Part shown: piece by piece, positions 9,374 to 20,459 of the stretch
Position numbering within the stretch: the first letter of the stretch is position 1
How the letters are laid out: the number at the start of each line of letters is the position of its first letter
Assembly: GCF_021026335.1 (NCBI RefSeq)
Contig: NZ_JAJNCY010000001.1
Location: forward strand, 806,001-870,000
Direction of reading: 5' to 3'
From: Rhizobium sp. C1
GTDB taxonomy: Bacteria > Pseudomonadota > Alphaproteobacteria > Rhizobiales > Rhizobiaceae
DNA length: 64,000 bases
Made by a program: the position numbers and the translations under genes
The notes under the pieces: model-generated
The model's input: the letters and a program-made list of their open reading frames with translations, nothing else
Databases searched by the model: none
What the model was told of the DNA's origin: nothing

Positions 9374-9537
9374 CGTGCCGTATCTGAATTTCTTGTCTGG
9401 TGTTCAAGTCTGGTGTTCGCGGCCCGCTTGGGTTCACATATGAAACCGGCGCGAATCGTTTCCCAAATGTTCTCTTGCCTTGTAGCGCAGCGTCCGAGTC
9501 CGGGAAACCGTGAAAGCTGGCCCCGAAATTGCGTATC

Positions 9538-9566
9538 ACCCGCCTTGTTGGCAAGATGAGGCGGGT
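9538..9566 (+). promoter_or_regulatory. Stem-loop in the 5' leader of the exported hydrolase gene
   Basis: ACCCGCCT (9538-9545) is an exact inverted copy of AGGCGGGT (9559-9566). An inner CTTG/CAAG pair extends the stem around TTGG, leaving ATG bulged. The right arm ends just before the GGGAG ribosome site of the gene starting at 9581, so it could affect translation or be an operator. Confidence 0.35.
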
Positions 9567-9580
9567 CAGGGAGTTCTTCG

Positions 9581-10474
9581 ATGGGACGTGTGTCCACAGT
9601 TCATTTGGTTTTGACAGCGCTGTTCTGCCTGTCTGCTTCCTTTCTTCAGCCGTCTGCGGCCGCTGCACTGGAGTTGAAGCCGTTCAAGGACGACCTCTTT
9701 GCCTATCCCGGCATCATGGAGTCGAAGGACAATGGCGACTGGATCAAGGTCGACTATCGCAAGGAGCGCGACATCTATGAGCGTGACGACGTGCCGGAGC
9801 GCAAGGTCAAGTGGCAATATGTTTCGCAGGGCGTCACCTGGCATCAATCCTTCGATACCGTCGATCTCGGGGCAGGGCGCAAGCTCGACATTTTCACCGC
9901 CGGCAAGATCGGCAAGCAGAAATTCAGCGTCGTCTTCATCCATGGCCGGGGCGTCGACCGGAAGCTTGGCGCGAGCGACGAGCGGTTCGGCGGCAATTTC
10001 AACCGGCTGAAAAACCTGGCGGTGGACAATGGCGGCGTCTATGTCGCCCCAACCGTGAAGAGTTTCGATGCGGCGGGCGCGGCCGATGTCTCGGCCTTGA
10101 TCCAGAGCCTTTCCAGGGCCTCCGGCGGCAATCCCGTCATCATCGCCTGCGCCTCGATGGGAACGTTGATCTGCCGCGAGATCGCGCGTGATCCGCGGGC
10201 TGTCTCCGTGCTTTCCGGCATGATCCTGATGAGCGGCGTTCTCGACAGCCAGTTCGAGACGACGCCCTTCTATACCGCCCATCTGCCGCTCTTCTTCGCC
10301 CATGGGACAGACGACACGGTCTACAAATGGCAGGACCAGGACGGGCTTTATCGCAAACTGCACGATAAGGGCTATCCGACGCGTTTTGTGCTGTTCAACA
10401 CCGGATCGCACGGCATCCCACTGCGCATGCTCGACTGGCGCGATACGCTGAACTGGTTCCTCCGCCGCTCCTAA
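9581..10474 (+). CDS. Exported alpha/beta-fold hydrolase
   Basis: This 297-residue protein has a clear signal peptide (VHLVLTALFCLSASFLQPSA, cleavage near ASA/AAA). The mature part looks like an alpha/beta hydrolase: oxyanion strand FSVVFIHGRG, nucleophile elbow IIACASMGT, acid loop FFAHGTDDTVY and catalytic His in NTGSHGIPLR. The elbow is C-A-S-M-G rather than the usual G-x-S-x-G. The substrate is unknown. It is followed, after 121 bases, by tpiA on the same strand, but each seems to have its own leader. Confidence 0.75.
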   Translation: MGRVSTVHLVLTALFCLSASFLQPSAAAALELKPFKDDLFAYPGIMESKDNGDWIKVDYRKERDIYERDDVPERKVKWQYVSQGVTWHQSFDTVDLGAGRKLDIFTAGKIGKQKFSVVFIHGRGVDRKLGASDERFGGNFNRLKNLAVDNGGVYVAPTVKSFDAAGAADVSALIQSLSRASGGNPVIIACASMGTLICREIARDPRAVSVLSGMILMSGVLDSQFETTPFYTAHLPLFFAHGTDDTVYKWQDQDGLYRKLHDKGYPTRFVLFNTGSHGIPLRMLDWRDTLNWFLRRS

Positions 10475-10595
10475 GCTCGCTGCGCAAGACCCGACGACGT
10501 TCGGCAGAGCATTCACATATCTGCCACATTGCATCCGCCTCGCATCGCCGTTATTGGCATCGCACACGCGAATTCGATGAGGGGAGATTTTCGAG

Positions 10596-11363
10596 ATGAC
10601 GCCTGATGTCCGCCCGCTGGTTGCCGGCAACTGGAAAATGAACGGTACGCGCTCGTCGCTGGACGAGATCAAGGCGATGGCGGCGGGCGTTGGCGCGCTC
10701 AGGTGCAACATCTCGACGCTCATCTGCCCGCCTGTCACGCTGCTCTATGTCGCAACGGCGCTTGCGACGGATAGCGTCCTGGAAATCGGTGCGCAGGACT
10801 GCCATGCGAAGGTCTCCGGTGCGCATACGGGCGACATCTCCGCCGAAATGATTGCCGATTGCTTCGGCACGCATGTCATCCTCGGCCATTCCGAACGTCG
10901 TACGGATCATAAGGAAACCGACGCTGAAGTCCGCGCCAAGACGGAAGCCGCGTGGGCGGCCGGGCTTGTGGCCATCGTCTGCATCGGCGAGACGGAAGCC
11001 GAACGCAAGGGCGGCAAGACTCTCGAGGTTTTGAAGACCCAGCTGACCGGCTCGCTCCCCGATGGAGCAACGGCGGAAAACACCGTCATCGCCTATGAGC
11101 CGGTCTGGGCCATTGGCACGGGGCTGACGCCCTCCACGACCGATGTCGAGGAAGCTCACGCCTTCATGCGCGCCGAACTCAAGGGGCGCTTTGCAGGCGA
11201 GGGCGCAAAGATGCGCATTCTCTATGGCGGCTCGGTGAAGCCGAACAATGCCGTCGAACTCATGGGCGTCGCCAATGTCGACGGCGCGCTGGTCGGCGGC
11301 GCCTCCTTGAAATCCTCGGATTTCCTCGCCATCTGCAAGGCCTACGAGACGCTTCAGGCCTAA
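10596..11363 (+). CDS. tpiA: Triosephosphate isomerase
   Basis: This 255-residue enzyme interconverts dihydroxyacetone phosphate and glyceraldehyde 3-phosphate in the cytoplasm. The active-site residues are visible: Lys in AGNWKMNGT (about residue 13), His in ILGHSERR (about 97) and Glu in [11 protein letters not shown] (about 167), with phosphate-binding GGSVKPNN near the end. The ATG follows GGGGAGATTTTCGAG. It is followed by secG, as in many alphaproteobacteria. Confidence 0.98.
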   Translation: MTPDVRPLVAGNWKMNGTRSSLDEIKAMAAGVGALRCNISTLICPPVTLLYVATALATDSVLEIGAQDCHAKVSGAHTGDISAEMIADCFGTHVILGHSERRTDHKETDAEVRAKTEAAWAAGLVAIVCIGETEAERKGGKTLEVLKTQLTGSLPDGATAENTVIAYEPVWAIGTGLTPSTTDVEEAHAFMRAELKGRFAGEGAKMRILYGGSVKPNNAVELMGVANVDGALVGGASLKSSDFLAICKAYETLQA

Positions 11364-11447
11364 CTTTATTTCCCCAACGTCAAATTGACCGTCGGGACTT
11401 GGAATAACGGGACGGCTCGTGTAAAGAGCCGCCAACTTCTATTATTT

Positions 11448-11468
11448 TGCCGCGTTTTTCGCGCGGCA
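11448..11468 (+). promoter_or_regulatory. GC-rich hairpin in the secG leader
   Basis: TGCCGCG (11448-11454) is inverted at CGCGGCA (11462-11468) around a T-rich loop, just upstream of the secG start and overlapping an alternative in-frame ATG at 11468. A second small stem, CGGCTC/GAGCCG, lies at 11413-11431. The pair could be a weak terminator for tpiA or a translation control element. Confidence 0.35.
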
Positions 11469-11482
11469 TGGGACATGCCACT

Positions 11483-11992
11483 ATGCAAACTGTTCTCATC
11501 GTCATTCATCTCATGATCGTGCTCGCGCTGGTCGGCATCGTGCTGATCCAGCGCTCAGAAGGCGGCGGTCTCGGCATCGGCGGCGGATCCGGCTTCATGT
11601 CGGCGCGCGGCACGGCCAATGCGCTGACCCGCACGACCGCGATCCTGGCGACGCTGTTCTTCATCACCTCGCTCGGCCTTGGTATTCTTGCCCGCTACCA
11701 GGCGAAACCAACCGACATTCTCGATCGCATCCCGATCACCCAGCAGGGTCAGCAGAACGGCATTCTCGACCAGCTGGGCGGCACCAAGCCGGCTGAGACG
11801 AAGCCTGCCGTTCCAGACAATGGCGTTCCGTCTGCCGGCGCACCGGCTGCGAATGCGCCTGCGGCTCAGGCTCCTGCCGCGCAGACGCCGGCAGCTCCGG
11901 CAACGGGCACGGCTCCCGCCGCGCAGGCTCCGGCAGCCACCACGCCGGCAGCCCCTCAGGCGGACCCGAACAAGGTTCCGTCCGCCCAGTGA
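11483..11992 (+). CDS. secG: Preprotein translocase subunit SecG
   Basis: SecG stimulates the SecYEG protein-conducting channel. The 169-residue product has two membrane helices (about 3-21, VLIVIHLMIVLALVGIVLI, and 52-72, LATLFFITSLGLGIL) flanking the conserved GGGLGIGGGSGFMSARG loop. About 80 extra residues at the C-terminus are Ala/Pro/Gln-rich with repeated APAAQ/TPAAP units, typical of rhizobial SecG and probably disordered. The ATG at 11483 was chosen with GGGA nine bases upstream; 11468 is possible. A strong terminator follows. Confidence 0.95.
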   Translation: MQTVLIVIHLMIVLALVGIVLIQRSEGGGLGIGGGSGFMSARGTANALTRTTAILATLFFITSLGLGILARYQAKPTDILDRIPITQQGQQNGILDQLGGTKPAETKPAVPDNGVPSAGAPAANAPAAQAPAAQTPAAPATGTAPAAQAPAATTPAAPQADPNKVPSAQ

Positions 11993-12015
11993 GGCAGACA
12001 GGTTGAAATCATCCC

Positions 12016-12050
12016 CCGGCAGCCAGCCAACTGGCTGCCGGTTTTCTTTT
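12016..12050 (+). terminator. Rho-independent terminator after secG
   Basis: A perfect 11-bp stem, CCGGCAGCCAG/CTGGCTGCCGG, with CCAA loop is followed by TTTTCTTTT. It separates secG from pyrG. Confidence 0.93.
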
Positions 12051-12125
12051 GGCTGGAATCGATTCATCATCCACGGAATTTTCAGGGGCTCCTGAATTTT
12101 GCGGGTAGCGGAATCGTTTGATTAA

Positions 12126-13772
<1,647 letters not shown>

Positions 13773-13775
13773 GGC

Positions 13776-14450
13776 TCATTTCCGGCTGCAGACCCACTCG
13801 AACAGCCTGATCGTGACGGCCTGCGCGTCGTCTGGTGTTTTTGCAAATGCCGGACGATAGCGGAGCTGTTTCATGACTGCTGTTGCAAAGGCCGGGTTCA
13901 TTGTTTTTGCAACGGTGAGGGCGTTCGAGGCTCTCTCGGCATAGGGATACAGCGCATCTCTGAGATACTCTTCTCCCAGAGTTTCTACTACGCAGGCGAT
14001 GTCGAACATGTCACGCGGTTGTAAAGAGCCTCCGCGGTAGTAGACTTTCTTTGCAATGATCTCTGCAGGCGTTTCCAAACGCACCATTTCGTCGAACAAT
14101 GGTCGATCGACGCTCGGCGTCTCGGTGAGTTCTGCTGCGCAGATGAAATCAATCTCACCCAAACCCGTGAAAACAAGTTTCAGCGCCTTCGTGCCGTCGG
14201 ATCTATAATCGTCCGGCCAGACGTCGAGTTCAAGGCCTTGGGTTCTGGCGTTGAGAAAAGGCAGCAGCTGCGGATCATCGATGAAAACGTCAATATCGAA
14301 GCTGTCGCGATGATCGATCTGGAGCATGAGCGCCGTGCCGCCGCCGAAACTCCAGGCGATGTCAAAACCCACTCGGGTTTGCGCTTGACGGATGATCGAC
14401 CGCGCCTGCAGGAAAAGTTGTTCCCAAGTGGCTGGTCGCTTCTCTTCCAT
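13776..14450 (-). CDS. AbiEii/AbiGii-like nucleotidyltransferase (putative toxin)
   Basis: The product is 224 residues. FGGGTALMLQIDHRDSFDIDVFID contains the GG-x-T hairpin and the D-x-D metal-binding pair of the nucleotidyltransferase fold shared with the AbiEii/AbiGii toxin family; a third acidic residue may be in LGEIDFIC. The second half is helical, as in that family. Its ATG overlaps the stop of the upstream small gene by one base (TGATG), so translation is probably coupled. Family members add nucleotides to targets such as tRNA in toxin-antitoxin or abortive infection systems; that role here is inferred. Base composition looks less GC-rich than the flanking pyrG and pncC genes, suggesting acquisition. 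Confidence 0.8.
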   Translation of the reverse strand: MEEKRPATWEQLFLQARSIIRQAQTRVGFDIAWSFGGGTALMLQIDHRDSFDIDVFIDDPQLLPFLNARTQGLELDVWPDDYRSDGTKALKLVFTGLGEIDFICAAELTETPSVDRPLFDEMVRLETPAEIIAKKVYYRGGSLQPRDMFDIACVVETLGEEYLRDALYPYAERASNALTVAKTMNPAFATAVMKQLRYRPAFAKTPDDAQAVTIRLFEWVCSRK

Positions 14451-14713
14451 CAAGCAGCAAGAGCGAGCGTGTATCCCGCAAGTTTAGAGAACTTCCGCGC
14501 GATCAGCGCCGCCGAGTCCATGTCGATCTTCATTTCGACCAGAAACGCCTCTTGAAGCTCTCGGTCGACTTCGGAATAGAAAGCGAAGGCAGACGCGTCG
14601 AACGCATCGACGCTCGTTGGATTGGCGATCTTTTGGGCCAGTTGCTCAGCCGAAAGGCTCGTCCCATAGGGGGCGTTGACCGTCGAGAGAACTTTCGCTG
14701 CCACGCTCTGCAT
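14450..14713 (-). CDS. Small partner of the AbiEii-like gene (possible antitoxin)
   Basis: This 87-residue protein is read directly upstream of the nucleotidyltransferase gene and is translationally coupled to it. It contains no visible winged-helix typical of AbiEi antitoxins, no ribbon-helix-helix start, and no HEPN R-x4-6-H motif. The core VDAFDASAFAFYSEVDRELQEAFLVEMKIDMDSAALIARKF reads as two or three helices. I do not recognise the family. The conserved position suggests an antitoxin or specificity partner, but this is inference from arrangement only. Confidence 0.65.
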   Translation of the reverse strand: MQSVAAKVLSTVNAPYGTSLSAEQLAQKIANPTSVDAFDASAFAFYSEVDRELQEAFLVEMKIDMDSAALIARKFSKLAGYTLALAA

Positions 14714-14776
14714 TATTTCACCAAGCCTTGTGATGAACAGTTTACGCGTTCGGTTCAGCCGTGCAAGCCCGTCGAA

Positions 14777-15292
14777 TCACCCCTTGTAATTCGGGTCGAT
14801 CACCGCAAGCTTCAACATCATTTCCAGCGCCGTCTTTACTGTCGCAAAGCGCACCGCCGCGCGGCCAATTTCGCCATAGTGCATGTCGCGATGAAGGAGC
14901 GTGCCGTTATAGTGCTTGGCGGCGATGTGGACGAGGCCGACGGGTTTGTCGGGCGTGCCGCCATCCGGGCCGGCGATGCCCGTGCAGGCAATGGAAAGGC
15001 CGGCTTCGGAGCGGGCGAGCGCGCCATGGGCCATTTCCATGGCGGTTTCCTTGGAGACCGCGCCATATTGCTTGATGGTGATCGGGAAGATGCCGAGCAT
15101 CTCGATCTTCGACGTGTTCGAATAGGTCACGAAGCCGCGGTCGAAGACGGCAGACGAGCCAGGGATTTCAGTCAGCGTCGTGGCGATCAGGCCGCCGGTG
15201 CAGGATTCTGCCGCTGCGATCATGATGTTGCGCACGCGGCAGGCGTCGATCACCTGTCGGGCGAGTTCGATATTTTCAGCATGGACCGTCAT
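14777..15292 (-). CDS. pncC: Nicotinamide-nucleotide amidase (CinA C-terminal family)
   Basis: This 171-residue stand-alone CinA-C domain deamidates nicotinamide mononucleotide to nicotinic acid mononucleotide in NAD recycling. Motifs are [21 protein letters not shown] near the N-terminus, [14 protein letters not shown], and [19 protein letters not shown]. The N-terminal MoCF-like domain of longer CinA proteins is absent. Its ATG overlaps the ispDF stop by four bases (ATGA), so the two are coupled. Confidence 0.92.
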   Translation of the reverse strand: MTVHAENIELARQVIDACRVRNIMIAAAESCTGGLIATTLTEIPGSSAVFDRGFVTYSNTSKIEMLGIFPITIKQYGAVSKETAMEMAHGALARSEAGLSIACTGIAGPDGGTPDKPVGLVHIAAKHYNGTLLHRDMHYGEIGRAAVRFATVKTALEMMLKLAVIDPNYKG

Positions 15293-16494
15293 GACCGGCC
15301 TCCCTCATAGATCACTGTCGCGGTGGCGATGGCGGCAATACCTTCCTCGCGGCCGACGAAACCGATCGTTTCGTTCGTTGTTGCCTTGACCGAGCAGCGG
15401 TCGATGGAAATGTTGAGAAATTCCGACATGTTGGCGCGCATGGTCTCGCGATGCGGCCCGACCTTCGGGCGCTCGGCGATGATGGAGACATCGGCATTGG
15501 TGATTGTGCCGCCGCGCTCGCGGACGATTTCCGCCGCCCTTTCCAGGAAGATGCGCGAGGCGGCACCCTTCCATTGTGGATCGGAAGGCGGGAAATGGTC
15601 GCCGATATCGCCTGCGCCACAGGTGGCGAGCAGGGCGTCAGTCAGAGCATGCAGTGCAACGTCGGCATCCGAATGGCCGGAAAGGGCCTTTTCATGGGGA
15701 ATGAAGACGCCACACAGCGTGACCCCGTTGCCGGGGACGAGCTGATGGACATCATAGCCGTTTCCGCAACGGACATCGGCGATCATGGTGCGTCTGAGCC
15801 TTTCATCGGCGAGGTCGATATCGCGCTTCACCGTCAATTTGACATTGCCCGCCAAACCTTCCGCGAGGCTGACGTCGAGGCCGCCCCATTCGGCAATGGC
15901 CGCATCATCTGTAAAGGAAAAATCTCCGGCCGAGGCGGCCTTTTGGTGCGCCACAAGGATAGGCGCATAAACAAAAGCTTGGGGCGTTTGAGCGGCATAG
16001 AGGCCGGCCCGGTCGACGGTCGCGACGATACGGCCGGATTCGGCGCGCTTCAGCGTGTCGGGCACAGCGAGCGCGGGCAGGGCAGCCTGGGCGCCCGCAT
16101 CCAGCACGCCCGCGATTCCATCCATGAAGGACGATGTCACGAAGGGGCGCACGGCGTCGTGAATGAACACGTAGCGGGGCTCCTGCGCGATCAGCGCCTC
16201 AAGCCCATACAGAACCGAATGCTGGCGCGTCGGGCCACCGTGAACGATGGTCAGACGTGCCGCGCCTGCCATGCCGGCCACGGCATTGACCAGCAGCGCC
16301 TCGTCGTCCGGATGGATGACGACCACGACCGGACCGCTTCTCGACCAGGACAGGATCGCCTCCAGCGTATGGCGGATCACGGCCTTGCCGCCAATGGGGC
16401 GATATTGCTTCGGTCCTTCGTGCGGCGCGCCAGCGCGCTCGCCGCGACCTGCAGCCACGACAACGAATGCGCAGTCTCTGACAGGTTCGGCCAT
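15289..16494 (-). CDS. ispDF: Bifunctional IspD/IspF enzyme of the MEP isoprenoid pathway
   Basis: This 401-residue fusion carries out two steps. The N-terminal IspD cytidylyltransferase makes CDP-methylerythritol ([12 protein letters not shown]...[18 protein letters not shown]). The C-terminal IspF is the cyclodiphosphate synthase ([24 protein letters not shown] with metal-binding Asp/His, and [17 protein letters not shown]). The fused form is typical of many alphaproteobacteria. The ATG at 16494 was preferred over 16503 because GGA is too close to the latter. The 209-base region to dusB is a divergent promoter region. Confidence 0.95.
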   Translation of the reverse strand: MAEPVRDCAFVVVAAGRGERAGAPHEGPKQYRPIGGKAVIRHTLEAILSWSRSGPVVVVIHPDDEALLVNAVAGMAGAARLTIVHGGPTRQHSVLYGLEALIAQEPRYVFIHDAVRPFVTSSFMDGIAGVLDAGAQAALPALAVPDTLKRAESGRIVATVDRAGLYAAQTPQAFVYAPILVAHQKAASAGDFSFTDDAAIAEWGGLDVSLAEGLAGNVKLTVKRDIDLADERLRRTMIADVRCGNGYDVHQLVPGNGVTLCGVFIPHEKALSGHSDADVALHALTDALLATCGAGDIGDHFPPSDPQWKGAASRIFLERAAEIVRERGGTITNADVSIIAERPKVGPHRETMRANMSEFLNISIDRCSVKATTNETIGFVGREEGIAAIATATVIYEGGRS

Positions 16495-16703
16495 GTCATT
16501 CATTTTCCAAAATCCGTGCTCTTGTCTTGTCTCTGCCAAAAACGTCCCGTATGGCACGCCGCGTCAGGTCGCAGGCCTACAAGTGTAAGTCAATATTTTC
16601 CAGTCCAAAGCTTTTTTAAGTCCTTTGCAGCATCCCCCTTGGCAAAGGGCGCTTCAATGTCTAAAAAAGGTGCAGATTATTTTGATGCACGAAAGATAAG
16701 CAT

Positions 16704-17711
16704 TTGCATCGTGTAAGCCTTTCATCCGCGTTTTCTGCCGGAACGGCCGAAATTCGTAACCGCGTGATCCTTGCGCCCATGTCGGGCGTCAGCGATCTGC
16801 CGTTCCGCAAGCTCGCCTGGCGCTACGGCGCTGGACTGACCGTGACCGAGATGGTGGCGAGCGGCGAACTCGTGCGCGACATGCGCGAGTCGCGCCAGCG
16901 GCTGAAGGCAACGGATGCGCGTCCGCATATGGTTCAGCTTGCCGGGCGTGAAGCCCGCTGGATGGCCGAGGCGGCGAAGATCGCCGAAGGCGAGGGTGCC
17001 GACATCATAGACATCAATATGGGGTGCCCGGCCAAGAAGGTCATCGGTGGCTATTCGGGTGCGGCGCTGATGCGCGATCCTGATCTGGCGCTGTCGCTGG
17101 TCGAGGCGACAGTTGCGGCCGTCAACGTCCCGGTCACCGTCAAGATGCGGCTGGGCTGGGACGAGACTTCGCTGAATGCGCCCGAGATCGCAAAACGCTG
17201 CGAGGATGCGGGCGTGACGATGATCACGGTCCATGGCCGTACCCGCATGCAGTTCTACGAGGGCAAGGCCGACTGGGGTGCGATCCGCGCCGTGCGCGAG
17301 GCGATCAGTCTTCCCTTGATCGCCAATGGCGACGTGTCCTGCGCCGCAGATGCGCAGGAGATCCTGCGCCGCTCGGGCGCGGATGCCGTCATGGTCGGAC
17401 GTGCAAGCCAGGGCCAGCCGTGGCTTTGCGGCAAGATTGCCGGAACCTGCGAAATGCCGTCACGTTCCGAAATTGCCGATATCGCGGAAGAGCATTACCG
17501 GGACATGCTGTCCTTCTACGGCGTGGAAGGCGGATTGCGGCATGCCCGCAAGCATGTCGGCTGGTATCTTGACCGTCATGCCACGGCTGTTACGCCGGCG
17601 ATGCGGGCGGCCATCATGACGTCGCATGACCCGGATGCCGTGGTGAAGGGCCTGCGTGAGGCTCTGCTGGCTGCCGATGCGGCCAGTGCAGAAATCGGAG
17701 AGGCCGCATGA
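16704..17711 (+). CDS. dusB: tRNA-dihydrouridine synthase (NifR3)
   Basis: This 335-residue FMN enzyme reduces uridines in the D-loop of tRNA. Motifs are [25 protein letters not shown] with the catalytic Cys, [23 protein letters not shown] and [16 protein letters not shown]. There is no in-frame ATG; TTG at 16704 is the only plausible start after an in-frame stop at 16683. It is the first gene of the nifR3-ntrB-ntrC operon and overlaps ntrB by four bases (ATGA). Confidence 0.95.
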   Translation: MHRVSLSSAFSAGTAEIRNRVILAPMSGVSDLPFRKLAWRYGAGLTVTEMVASGELVRDMRESRQRLKATDARPHMVQLAGREARWMAEAAKIAEGEGADIIDINMGCPAKKVIGGYSGAALMRDPDLALSLVEATVAAVNVPVTVKMRLGWDETSLNAPEIAKRCEDAGVTMITVHGRTRMQFYEGKADWGAIRAVREAISLPLIANGDVSCAADAQEILRRSGADAVMVGRASQGQPWLCGKIAGTCEMPSRSEIADIAEEHYRDMLSFYGVEGGLRHARKHVGWYLDRHATAVTPAMRAAIMTSHDPDAVVKGLREALLAADAASAEIGEAA

Positions 17712-18859
17712 ATCCGAAGCCACCCGCCCTGTCGCCCGAATCGATGGAAGCGTTTGCGCTGCCCGTGCTGAATGCGATCCAGAACCCTGTCATCATGCTG
17801 AATGCCGATGGCTATGTCGTGTTCGCCAACTGGGAGGCGGAAGCCTTCTTCGGTGCAAGCGCTGCGCATCTGTCGCGCTATGTCATCGAGGCGCTGATCC
17901 CCTTCGGCAGCCCGCTTTTGGCGCTGATCGATCAGGTGCGGGAGCGCCGCGCGCCGGTCAACGAATATCGCGTCGATCTTTCGTCGCCGCGCCTTGGCTC
18001 GGACAAGCTGGTGGACATCTATGTCGCGCCGGTTCTGGCAACGCCGGGGGCCGTGGTTGTCGTGTTCCAGGAACGCTCCATGGCGGACAAGATCGATCGT
18101 CAGCTGACGCATCGCGCAGCCGCCCGTTCGGTCAGCGGCCTGGCCTCCATGCTGGCCCATGAGATCAAGAACCCGCTTTCCGGCATTCGTGGTGCGGCAC
18201 AGCTTCTGGAAACCTCCGTGGGTGAGGAAGACCGCTCTTTGACTCAGCTGATCTGCGACGAGACGGACCGGATCGTGTCGCTGGTCGATCGCATGGAAGT
18301 CTTCTCCGACGAGCGCCCGGTCGACCGGATGCCGATCAACATTCACGTCGTGCTCGATCGCGTGAAGGCGATCGCGCAGGCCGGCTTTGCCCGCGATATC
18401 AAGTTCGTTGAGAATTACGACCCCTCGCTCCCGCCGGTCTATGCCAACCGCGACCAGCTGGTTCAGGTCTTCCTCAACCTCGTGAAGAATGCGGCGGAGG
18501 CCATCGGCCACAAGCCGGACGGCGAGATCGTGCTGTCGACCGCCTACCGTCCGGGCATCCGCCTGTCGGTTGCCGGAACGCGCGAGAAGATTTCGCTGCC
18601 ACTGGAATTCTGCGTACATGACAACGGCCCGGGCGTTCCGCAGGACCTTGTGCCACATCTCTTCGATCCCTTCATTACGACCAAGACCAACGGTTCGGGT
18701 CTCGGCCTCGCCCTTGTCGCCAAGATCATTGGCGCGCATGGCGGCATTGTCGAATGCGACAGTCAGACCAACCGCACCACATTTCGCGTTCTCATGCCCG
18801 TCTCCACCGACACGGCTGAGAATGCCCGCAGTGACGAACAGGCAGGAAAAGCTCCATGA
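17708..18859 (+). CDS. ntrB: Nitrogen regulation sensor kinase NtrB (GlnL)
   Basis: This 383-residue cytosolic histidine kinase controls NtrC. An N-terminal PAS domain (about 15-120) is followed by the H-box [24 protein letters not shown] with the phospho-accepting His near 155, the N-box [12 protein letters not shown] and the ATP-lid motifs DNGPGVP and [12 protein letters not shown]. In the known system PII protein switches NtrB from kinase to phosphatase when nitrogen is plentiful. It overlaps dusB upstream and ntrC downstream by four bases each. Confidence 0.97.
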   Translation: MNPKPPALSPESMEAFALPVLNAIQNPVIMLNADGYVVFANWEAEAFFGASAAHLSRYVIEALIPFGSPLLALIDQVRERRAPVNEYRVDLSSPRLGSDKLVDIYVAPVLATPGAVVVVFQERSMADKIDRQLTHRAAARSVSGLASMLAHEIKNPLSGIRGAAQLLETSVGEEDRSLTQLICDETDRIVSLVDRMEVFSDERPVDRMPINIHVVLDRVKAIAQAGFARDIKFVENYDPSLPPVYANRDQLVQVFLNLVKNAAEAIGHKPDGEIVLSTAYRPGIRLSVAGTREKISLPLEFCVHDNGPGVPQDLVPHLFDPFITTKTNGSGLGLALVAKIIGAHGGIVECDSQTNRTTFRVLMPVSTDTAENARSDEQAGKAP

Positions 18860-20310
18860 CCAGCGCCACGGTCCTCGTCGCCGACGACGACGCCGCCATC
18901 CGCACCGTGCTCAATCAGGCGCTCACGCGCGCCGGTTATGAAGTGCGCATCACATCGAATGCCGCCACGCTCTGGCGTTGGGTGGCGGGCGGAGAGGGTG
19001 ATATCGTCATCACCGACGTCGTCATGCCGGACGAAAACGCCTTCGATCTGCTGCCGCGGATCAAGAAAGCGAGGCCGGAGCTTCCCGTGCTCGTCATGAG
19101 CGCGCAGAACACCTTCATGACGGCGATCAAGGCCTCGGAGAAGGGCGCCTACGACTACCTGCCGAAGCCTTTCGACCTCACGGAACTGCTGGCCATCGTC
19201 AAGCGCGCGCTCTCAGAGCCCAAGCTGAAGGCACCGGAGCTGGAGGATGACCAGCAGGACGGTATGCCGCTGGTCGGTCGCTCGGCTGCGATGCAGGAAA
19301 TCTATCGTGTGCTTGCCCGCCTGATGCAGACGGACCTGACGCTGATGATCACCGGCGAGAGCGGCACCGGCAAGGAACTGGTTGCACGGGCGCTGCACGA
19401 TTACGGCAAGCGCCGCAACGGACCCTTTGTCGCCATCAACATGGCGGCCATTCCGCGCGACCTCATCGAATCGGAACTTTTCGGTCATGAGAAGGGCGCC
19501 TTTACCGGCGCGCAGAACCGCTCGACGGGGCGCTTCGAGCAGGCCGAGGGCGGTACGCTCTTCCTTGACGAAATCGGCGACATGCCGATGGATGCGCAGA
19601 CACGGCTCCTGCGCGTTCTCCAGCAGGGCGAATATACGACGGTCGGGGGGCGGACGCCGATACGAACCGATGTGCGGATCGTCGCCGCCACCAACAAGGA
19701 TCTGAAGAACCTGATTAATCAGGGTCTCTTCCGCGAAGACCTTTACTACCGCCTGAATGTCGTGCCGCTGCGCCTGCCGCCGTTGCGTGATCGTTCTGAA
19801 GACATTCCGGATCTCGTGCGTCACTTCGTGACACGCGCGGAAAAGGAGGGGCTGGACGTCAAGCGTTTCGATTCCGAAGCGATCGAGGCGATGAAATCCT
19901 ATCCCTGGCCGGGCAATGTGCGCGAACTGGAAAACCTGATCCGGCGACTCACCGCGCTCTATCCGCAGGACGTGATCACCCGCGAGATTATCGACACGGA
20001 ACTGCGCTCGGATATTCCCGACAGCCCGCTCGACAAGGCCGCCGGCCGCTCCGGTCCGGTGACCATTTCACAGGCGGTCGAGGAAAACATGCGGACCTAT
20101 TTCTCCGGTTTCGGAGAAGACCTGCCGCCGCCGGGACTATACAACCGCGTGCTTGCGGAGCTTGAATACCCGCTCATTCTGGCTGTACTGACGGCCACGC
20201 GCGGCAACCAGATCAAGGCCGCGGAAGTGCTCGGCCTCAACCGCAATACGTTAAGAAAGAAGATCCGCGAGCTCGGCGTTTCTGTGTATAGAAGCGCACG
20301 CAGCGGCTGA
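18856..20310 (+). CDS. ntrC: Nitrogen response regulator NtrC (GlnG)
   Basis: This 484-residue sigma-54 activator has a receiver domain with the acidic pair DDD near residues 10-12 and phospho-Asp in [11 protein letters not shown] near 54. The AAA+ domain has Walker A GESGTGKE, the sigma-54 contact loop GAFTGA near 214, Walker [11 protein letters not shown] and arginine finger regions. A C-terminal Fis-type helix-turn-helix ([20 protein letters not shown]) ends the protein. Phosphorylated NtrC activates genes for ammonium assimilation and use of other nitrogen sources. Coupled to ntrB by an ATGA overlap. Confidence 0.97.
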   Translation: MTSATVLVADDDAAIRTVLNQALTRAGYEVRITSNAATLWRWVAGGEGDIVITDVVMPDENAFDLLPRIKKARPELPVLVMSAQNTFMTAIKASEKGAYDYLPKPFDLTELLAIVKRALSEPKLKAPELEDDQQDGMPLVGRSAAMQEIYRVLARLMQTDLTLMITGESGTGKELVARALHDYGKRRNGPFVAINMAAIPRDLIESELFGHEKGAFTGAQNRSTGRFEQAEGGTLFLDEIGDMPMDAQTRLLRVLQQGEYTTVGGRTPIRTDVRIVAATNKDLKNLINQGLFREDLYYRLNVVPLRLPPLRDRSEDIPDLVRHFVTRAEKEGLDVKRFDSEAIEAMKSYPWPGNVRELENLIRRLTALYPQDVITREIIDTELRSDIPDSPLDKAAGRSGPVTISQAVEENMRTYFSGFGEDLPPPGLYNRVLAELEYPLILAVLTATRGNQIKAAEVLGLNRNTLRKKIRELGVSVYRSARSG

Positions 20311-20357
20311 TTAGACCTTGCCAGGCGTTGCAATTTCGCCACAATATGTTGCTTGAA

Positions 20358-20379
20358 AGTCACGGCTTTCTGCGTGACT
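20358..20379 (+). promoter_or_regulatory. Inverted repeat in the ntrC-ntrY gap
   Basis: AGTCACG (20358-20364) and CGTGACT (20373-20379) form a perfect 7-bp inverted repeat with an 8-base spacer. It lies about 80 bases upstream of the ntrY start and could be an operator or a leader hairpin. No known consensus was matched. Confidence 0.25.
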
Positions 20380-20459
20380 CGCTGCTGCGCGTCACCGGAT
20401 CGCAACATGAGCAGCATGTCCGTCAAACCAAAGCGTGGATGGACCTGGAGATTGTTTTG

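Noticed and set aside
7169-9559. Long open frame on the forward strand opposite parE
   Set aside because: It mirrors the parE codons in antisense. In GC-rich genes the opposite frame often stays open. It has no motif, ribosome site or composition of its own.
11860-11975. Tandem repeats in secG as a possible mobile or CRISPR-like repeat
   Set aside because: They are in-frame Ala/Pro codon repeats of the SecG tail, not spaced identical repeats.
16649-16668. Sigma-54-like promoter in the ispDF-dusB gap
   Set aside because: A GG...GC pattern is present (TTGGCAAAGGGCGC), but the spacing between GG and GC is 8 rather than 10 bases and the flanking consensus is missing.
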